Assembly (NCBI GenBank): GCA_947487745.1
Contig: CANKXQ010000033.1
Span: forward strand, 1-10,012
Source of the DNA: Spartobacteria bacterium
GTDB lineage: Bacteria > Verrucomicrobiota > Verrucomicrobiia > Chthoniobacterales > Terrimicrobiaceae
DNA length: 10,012 nucleotides
Reading direction: 5' to 3'
Made by a program: the position numbers and the translations under genes. This document shows, one piece after another, positions 6,389-10,012 of this stretch. Positions within the stretch are counted from its first letter, which is position 1. Each line of letters begins with the position of its first letter. Below the pieces are notes generated by a model. The model was not told where the DNA came from. It worked only from the letters and a program-made list of their open reading frames with translations, and made no database searches.

Positions 6389-7636
6389 TCAGTGTGCGTG
6401 GGCTTCCGTCTGGACGGTCCACTCGGGAAACGGGTCGCGGAATTTTTCCCATCCTTCAGGACCAAGAGCCATCTCGCGTTCGTCGAGCAGGCAAGCTTCG
6501 AGTTCGGAGAGCATTTTTTCCTTTTCGAGATCCTGGCCGATGTAAACGAGCATTTGGCGACGGTCGCCGTGGGGTTCCTGCCAATCCTTCATGATCGAGC
6601 GCCAGGTGTCGTCGTCGTCAGGCCAGCTGGATTTCGGCGCGGCGGCCCACCAGAAGCCGGCGGGACGGTATTCGGCGCTGCCTCCGGCCTGCGACCAGAG
6701 GCCGATCATGGTGTTGCGGCTGGCCAGCCAGAAGTAGCCTTTCGAGCGGAGGAGGCCAGGGCGTTCGGTGTGGATGAAGTCCCAGAAACGCTGCGGGTGG
6801 AAGGGGCGGCGGGCGCGGAAGACGAAGCTGCCGATGCCGTATTCCTCGGTCTCGGGCGTGTGCTGGTTGTTCAACTCGCGGAGCCAGCCGGCGGAGGCTT
6901 GGGCTTTGTCCATGTCGAAGCGGCGGGTGTCGAGGATGCGTTCCAGCGGCACACGCCCACGCTGCGACTCGATGATTTCCGCAGCCGGATTCAAATGGTG
7001 GAGGATGGCGCGGAGTTCGGCGAGTTGCTCGGGGGAGACGAGGTCGGTTTTGTTGATGATGAGGGTGTCTGCGAATTCGACCTGATCGATGAAGAGGTCG
7101 GAAATGGTGCGCTCATCCTCTTCGCCGAGGGCGAGGTTTTTTTCCTTCAGCGAATCGCCGGCTTCGTAGTGGTCGAGGAAGTTCGCGGCGTCGACAACGG
7201 TGACCATGGTGTCGAGGTGCGTGAGGTCCTGGAGGCTTTTGCCGTTCTCGTCGGCGAAGGTGAAGGTTTGCGCAACGGGGAGGGGCTCGGAGATGCCGGT
7301 GGATTCGATGAGGAGATGGTCGAAACGGTTTTCCGAGGCGAGGCGGGAGACTTCCTGGAGGAGGTCGTCGCGGAGGGTGCAACAGATGCAGCCGTTGGTC
7401 ATTTCGACGAGCTTTTCCTCCGTGCGGCTCAGCTCCGCCCCGCCCTCGCGAACAAGCTCGGCGTCAATATTCACCTCGCTCATATCATTCACGATCACCG
7501 CCACGCGCAGTCCCTCCCGGTTGTTGAGCACATGGTTGAGCAGCGTTGTCTTTCCCGCTCCCAAAAAGCCAGAAAGCACTGTCACAGGGAGCTTTTTCGG
7601 TGTGGAAGGCGTCGATTCAGAGGCATTTATTTTCAT
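6389..7636 (-). CDS. COG0523/CobW-family GTPase, ZigA/YciC-like zinc metallochaperone
   Basis: Full-length G3E GTPase, first gene of the operon. Counting from the ATG at 7636-7634 (415 aa): Walker A GFLGAGKT (23-30), the metal-binding CxCC as CICC (83-86) in a TNGCICCTLRDDL context, ESTG (111-114), a long acidic insertion (about 160-175), NKTD (195-198) and a complete CobW_C domain (about 265-390) with RPFHPQRFWDF and RSKGYFWLASR, ending in a His tail EAHAH. Length and the C-terminal motifs match the ZigA/ZagA/YciC subgroup, which is induced by zinc starvation and helps allocate zinc to client proteins. An in-frame ATG at 7651 would add five residues (MRSII) and put the start only 14 nt from an operator; I prefer 7636, but neither start has a Shine-Dalgarno sequence. 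Two candidate operators lie directly upstream. Confidence 0.95.
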   Translation of the reverse strand: MKINASESTPSTPKKLPVTVLSGFLGAGKTTLLNHVLNNREGLRVAVIVNDMSEVNIDAELVREGGAELSRTEEKLVEMTNGCICCTLRDDLLQEVSRLASENRFDHLLIESTGISEPLPVAQTFTFADENGKSLQDLTHLDTMVTVVDAANFLDHYEAGDSLKEKNLALGEEDERTISDLFIDQVEFADTLIINKTDLVSPEQLAELRAILHHLNPAAEIIESQRGRVPLERILDTRRFDMDKAQASAGWLRELNNQHTPETEEYGIGSFVFRARRPFHPQRFWDFIHTERPGLLRSKGYFWLASRNTMIGLWSQAGGSAEYRPAGFWWAAAPKSSWPDDDDTWRSIMKDWQEPHGDRRQMLVYIGQDLEKEKMLSELEACLLDEREMALGPEGWEKFRDPFPEWTVQTEAHAH

Positions 7637-7655
7637 GATTATGGATCGCATCCGT

Positions 7656-7678
7656 CAAGTTTAGATGCATGAAACTTG
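7656..7678. repeat. 23-bp dyad CAAGTTT-N9-AAACTTG
   Basis: A perfect 7-bp inverted repeat (7656-7662 with 7672-7678) around a 9-nt spacer containing the palindrome ATGCAT. It partly overlaps the operator copy at 7665-7681 and lies 5-20 nt upstream of the possible CobW starts. It could be a second, offset binding site or a small hairpin at the 5' end of the operon mRNA. Confidence 0.5.
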
Positions 7679-7681
7679 CAA
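7665..7681. promoter_or_regulatory. Candidate Zur-type operator, proximal variant copy
   Basis: ATGCATGAAACTTGCAA: the right half-site TTGCAA is intact, the left is ATGCAT (one mismatch in the core dyad), and the 5-bp spacer again ends in AC. It sits 29 nt upstream of the preferred CobW start codon, a position where a bound repressor would block transcription start or escape. An 11-bp direct repeat, TTGCAATAAAC, links this region (7676-7686) to the distal copy (7714-7724). Confidence 0.55.
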
Positions 7682-7713
7682 TAAACAAGCTGACTCACGA
7701 GCGCAATCAATTT

Positions 7714-7730
7714 TTGCAATAAACTTGCAA
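7714..7730. promoter_or_regulatory. Candidate Zur-type operator, perfect distal copy
   Basis: TTGCAATAAACTTGCAA is a perfect TTGCAA-N5-TTGCAA palindrome, the best of three copies in the window. Its centre is 49 bp from that of the proximal copy, close to a whole number of helical turns, so the two sites could be bound on one face of the DNA. It lies 78 nt upstream of the preferred CobW start. Confidence 0.68.
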
Positions 7731-7751
7731 TTAGACACCGCAAGGAGTCGC

Positions 7752-7780
7752 CTCGCTGGCTTTCAGAATGCGCTGGCGAG
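7752..7780. repeat. Possible hairpin element
   Basis: CTCGCTGGC (7752-7760) can pair with GCTGGCGAG (7772-7780) over nine positions, two of them G-U wobbles, with an 11-nt loop. No T-tract follows on either strand, so it is not an obvious intrinsic terminator. It could be a REP-like intergenic repeat; copy number elsewhere in the genome would decide. Confidence 0.3.
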
Positions 7781-8018
7781 CCTGCCCCTCCAACCACTTT
7801 TATGGGGTATTTGCCCTCATAGCCACACAGTGAGCAGATTTCGTCCATTAATCACGCCCTCTCTTCCTTCACATGGTTCAGATGCCTCACATCGACTTTT
7901 TGAACTCATATTTGAAGACACTTCCATGGTGTCTTTTCATTTGAATCAATACATCCCCTCGCCCGATGAGGCTTTTTGCTTGGAGTGCAAGCAGAGCTGG
8001 GATTTTGCCTCACCGCCC

Positions 8019-8390
8019 ATGACCACGTCGAAAGCCTACATTGAGCTGAATATAATGCAAAGGATCGGTCCGGTAAGGGTGCGGCGTTTGACGGAGGCCT
8101 TCGGATCGCCTGCGACTGTGCTCACGACTCCCATCGCGCGTTTTCAAGCAGTGTCCACAATAGGCCCTGAGGCGGCAAAAGCTCTCACCAATTGGGACAG
8201 CCGCGTGGACTTCCCAAGCTAATTCGGCCTAGTGAAGCAGCACTGCACCAGAGTCATCAGACTCACCTCGCCGGATTACCCTGCTCTGCTGCGCGAAATT
8301 CAGTATCCCCCGACAGTGCTTTATATGATGGGTGACATTCTACAACCCGACCGGCGTGCCATAGGTTTCATAGCAACCCGCAAAGATTCT
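8019..8390 (+). pseudogene. dprA: Decayed 5' remnant of dprA (DNA processing protein A)
   Basis: DprA loads RecA onto incoming single-stranded DNA during natural transformation. From the ATG at 8019 the frame gives a typical DprA N-terminus: AYIELNIMQRIGPVRVRRL, then EAFGSPATVL and IGPEAAKAL (helix-hairpin-helix/SAM-like region), then a TAA at 8220-8222. The same frame continues after the stop with KQHCTRVIRLTSPDYPALLREI, PPTVLYMMGD and AIGFIATRK, which are the expected next DprA segments leading into the Rossmann fold. One nonsense codon therefore interrupts an otherwise collinear reading frame. After about 8390 no DprA sequence follows: the SxxGR-type motif, the nucleotide-binding GxARGID segment and the rest of the fold are gone. 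It is a double-hit, non-functional remnant; recoding of the stop would not rescue a protein missing most of its domain. Confidence 0.85.
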
Positions 8391-8460
8391 CCAAGGCACC
8401 AACGCACGCCGTGCCGCCTCGCTCGCGAAGAAGGAAAAAATAGCGCGAGGCCAGGCTTGA
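8377..8460 (+). other. Possible 3' tail of an unidentified deleted gene
   Basis: Immediately after the point where DprA similarity ends, another plus frame reads ILQGTNARRAASLAKKEKIARGQA and then TGA at 8458-8460. The Ala/Lys/Arg-rich composition looks like a natural bacterial C-terminus. If so, a deletion joined the middle of dprA to the end of a downstream gene. I cannot name the gene, and the stretch is too short to be sure it is not chance. Confidence 0.25.
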
Positions 8461-8505
8461 CTCACGAATTTCCCAACCGTCATTTGAACGAGTGAGCCAC
8501 ATCCC

Positions 8506-9369
8506 ATGACAGCCCGAAAATCTGAACGCCTATTCCTCGTCGAGGGCCCGCTACCCCTGCTCAAGGGACTACCTGCCTCCCGTGTGAAACTCGGATGTCT
8601 CTCGCACGACCGCACGCGTGAGGTCTGGGTGAGGCAAGAGGGCCGCCGCTGTGGAATTGCCGTTATCGTCGATCCCTCGAACGGAAATGTCCTGGAACCG
8701 GTTCCCATTCCACAAGGAACCTTCGATACGCTCTGGAAAAACACGGATGGCCACCGTGTCGAAGTGACACGCCACCAACTTCCCCACGGTGATGCGACCA
8801 TGGAACTCGATATCTTCACGGACATCCACGCTCCGCTGGTGACTGCACGAATCCTCTTCTCCAATGCCGCAAGCGCGCGCCGTTTCCGAAAACCCGCATT
8901 CCTTGGCCGCGAAATCACGCTCCCCGATTCCGACTCACTCCGCCAGATCGCCCTGCACGGGGTTCCAACATCAGGCAACCCGGATGTCCAAGCCGGAGCG
9001 GTCCCGTTTCTTTTTAAAAAAGGCGTGCTCCACATTGTCCTCATCACCAGTTCCTCGGGTGCACGCTGGCTGATTCCGAAAGGACATCTGGAATCCGGGA
9101 TGTCACTCGAAGAAGTTGCCCTCATGGAAGCGGCAGAGGAAGCGGGGGCCATAGGGACGATTGATCGGGGATTCCGCACACAGTGCCCAACAGAGGATGG
9201 CCGCACGCTGCAACTCTTCCCGCTTCGTGTCGCCACTCTCCTGCCGCACTGGCCCGAGCGGTTCGTCCGTCGCCGCGTTGTGCTGCCGGTTTACCGCGCG
9301 CTGTTGAGGATCAGCGATCCCTTGCTCGCCCGCGCCCTGCGCGACCTGTCACGCCGGCTCAAGCCCTGA
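8506..9369 (+). CDS. CYTH-like domain fused to a Nudix hydrolase
   Basis: A 287-residue two-domain protein. Residues about 5-155 follow the CYTH (triphosphate tunnel) layout: ERLFLV start, a VRQEG strand, RVEVTRH near 84-90, MELDIFTD (99-106), and the typical C-terminal PAFLGREITLPDSDSLRQIALHG (130-152). Residues about 160-287 are a Nudix hydrolase of the diphosphoinositol-polyphosphate-like type: AGAVPFLF, WLIPKGHLESG (188-198), the Nudix helix (193-215) with E208, E211, E212 and G214 kept, and the WPERFVRRR segment near 249-257. Two canonical Nudix positions read Met (199 for Glu, 207 for Arg); loss of the Arg is common in this subgroup. The CYTH ExExK motif is absent (KSERLF) and the basic and acidic tunnel residues look replaced, so that half is probably non-catalytic. 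The ATG at 8506 has no strong Shine-Dalgarno sequence. It is transcribed alone here; substrate unknown. Confidence 0.85.
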   Translation: MTARKSERLFLVEGPLPLLKGLPASRVKLGCLSHDRTREVWVRQEGRRCGIAVIVDPSNGNVLEPVPIPQGTFDTLWKNTDGHRVEVTRHQLPHGDATMELDIFTDIHAPLVTARILFSNAASARRFRKPAFLGREITLPDSDSLRQIALHGVPTSGNPDVQAGAVPFLFKKGVLHIVLITSSSGARWLIPKGHLESGMSLEEVALMEAAEEAGAIGTIDRGFRTQCPTEDGRTLQLFPLRVATLLPHWPERFVRRRVVLPVYRALLRISDPLLARALRDLSRRLKP

Positions 9370-9375
9370 GGCTGC

Positions 9376-10012
9376 TCACGCGACGGGTGCCAAAATGGCG
9401 TCGCGCATTCCGTGCAGGAGCTTTTTGTCGTCGGGGCAGATGGTGGCCAGCGCGCCGCCGAGTTGCGTTGTTTTCTCGCCAACGAAGAAATACGGACACA
9501 GGCGCACCCGTCCGCGCATCCTCTGTAGGTCGGCGTTTTCAGGAAGCCAGTATTCGGCATCGAAGAGCCTTCCCGTATGAAAAACCTGCAGGATGTGCGG
9601 CTGCGAGGGAAAAGCCGCCAAGGCGGATTCCAACTCGGTCTGCCATTCCTTCTGCGGCAGGTCGCTTGCCACAACCACCCCGCGCGACCCCCACGCCCGT
9701 TCGGAAAATCCGCTCACCTTCAAAATAAAATTCCGGCGCTTCTGGCTGAATTTCGCGACCTCGTCCCACGAATGCGCCTCGAGCCTCGGAAGAACCGCGT
9801 GACGCGGTAGCGGCGCCGGATCGACCAACCATGTGTAGGGGATTGCCTTTTGCAGCGCTAAAAACGCGCGCTCGCTGAGCTCACGGCGCCAGAAGTCCTC
9901 AAGCGGCTTCATCCAGAAAAGGGCGAACCACAGCTTCTCTTCCAAAGCAGGCTTGAACGGCGGAGTGACTTGGATCGAGCGAGCACGAACGCCGTCCATG
10001 ATTCCCAATGAC
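9376..10012 (-). CDS. Conserved protein of unknown function, C-terminal 211 residues (5' end outside window)
   Basis: The minus frame is open from the right window edge to a TGA at 9378-9376. A TTG at 10008 and an ATG at 9996 are present, but the translation from the first codon (SLGIMDGVRARSIQVTPPF) reads like the middle of a protein, so the gene is probably cut by the edge. Conserved-looking blocks are VTPPFKPALEEK, IPYTWLVDP, KRRNFILKVSGFSERAWGSRGV, LQVFHTGR, GRVRLCPYFFV and LGGALATICPDDKKLLHGM near the C-terminus. The K-V-S-G-x-S ... WGSRGV segment and the RxRLCPYFFV strand are reminiscent of an ATP-grasp-type lobe, but I cannot assign the family. No membrane segment is seen. It converges on the CYTH-Nudix gene with only 6 bp between stop codons. 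Confidence 0.8.
   Translation of the reverse strand, partial: SLGIMDGVRARSIQVTPPFKPALEEKLWFALFWMKPLEDFWRRELSERAFLALQKAIPYTWLVDPAPLPRHAVLPRLEAHSWDEVAKFSQKRRNFILKVSGFSERAWGSRGVVVASDLPQKEWQTELESALAAFPSQPHILQVFHTGRLFDAEYWLPENADLQRMRGRVRLCPYFFVGEKTTQLGGALATICPDDKKLLHGMRDAILAPVA

Larger units (their letters stand above)
7652..8018. other. Intergenic region holding the operon's promoter and operators
   Basis: About 370 bp without a convincing gene. The left 90 bp hold two palindromic operator candidates and a 23-bp dyad for the leftward operon. A possible hairpin lies at 7752-7780. From about 7800 to 8010 the sequence is visibly more AT-rich than its flanks, and I see no recognisable element in it. 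The plus frame is open from 7665 into the dprA remnant, but its translation before 8019 has no DprA or other recognisable character. Confidence 0.6.

Noticed and set aside
6200-7672. A 490-codon plus-strand open frame opposite the CobW gene
   Set aside because: The minus strand encodes a full G3E GTPase with every motif in order; the plus frame is its high-GC antisense shadow, with acidic/Val-rich repetitive composition and no domain.
7687-7713. Sigma-70-like -35/-10 pair between the two operators
   Set aside because: TTGATT and TTTATT can be found on the minus strand, but the 19-bp spacer is too long and the -10 matches poorly, so I do not call a promoter.
7639-7848. A 69-codon minus frame beginning with a CSLCGYEGK zinc-knuckle-like stretch
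   Set aside because: Only one CxxC pair, the rest is low-complexity, it runs through both operator copies and it overlaps the CobW start; chance is more likely.
7665-8018. Treating the open frame from 7665 as an extended DprA-like protein
   Set aside because: The residues before 8019 have no DprA or coding character and would begin inside the operator region; the DprA N-terminus starts normally at 8019.
8340-9236. A 298-codon minus-strand frame opposite the CYTH-Nudix gene
   Set aside because: Antisense shadow: Ser/Arg-rich translation, while the plus strand shows Nudix motifs.

Overview
The window looks like a high-GC bacterial chromosome, most plausibly Verrucomicrobiota. That placement is an inference from protein flavour (the dprA remnant, the TPR/glycosyltransferase-like protein, the cysteine-less FmdB-like protein), the high GC and the near absence of Shine-Dalgarno sequences; a related high-GC phylum is not excluded.

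Positions 913 to about 7651, all on the minus strand, form one tightly packed nine-gene operon that reads as a zinc-limitation (Zur-type) island. In transcription order it encodes a COG0523/CobW GTPase, a 72-aa unknown protein, a cysteine-poor FmdB-like protein, a 157-aa unknown protein, a TPR protein with a GT9-like domain, HisI (phosphoribosyl-AMP cyclohydrolase), FolE2 (GTP cyclohydrolase IB), a DUF1826 protein and a WD40 beta-propeller. Consecutive genes overlap by 4-10 bp or are 1-12 bp apart. FolE2, COG0523 GTPases and DUF1826 recur in Zur regulons. Two other members show changes in expected zinc-ligand positions: the FmdB-like protein lacks the ribbon cysteines and HisI has Asp where the canonical DCDxD motif has Cys. 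The shared logic appears to be to move zinc with GTPase chaperones and replace or spare zinc-dependent enzymes.

Positions 1-644 (minus) hold a second COG0523 GTPase cut by the window edge. It begins downstream of a 268-bp intergenic gap and so is probably a separate transcript. Both GTPase genes are preceded by copies of one palindrome, TTGCAA-N5-TTGCAA (750-766; 7714-7730; a variant at 7665-7681). I propose this as the operator of the zinc-responsive regulator. It occurs nowhere else that I noticed.

Positions 7652-8018 are non-coding, holding the two upstream operators, a 23-bp dyad and a possible hairpin. Positions 8019-8390 (plus) are the decayed 5' end of dprA, with an in-frame stop and loss of everything after the start of the Rossmann fold. 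Positions 8506-9369 (plus) encode a two-domain protein, a CYTH-like domain missing its metal-binding residues fused to a Nudix hydrolase. Convergent to it, six bases away, is the 3' part of a conserved unknown gene (9376 to the right edge, minus). No rRNA, tRNA, CRISPR array or insertion sequence was seen.
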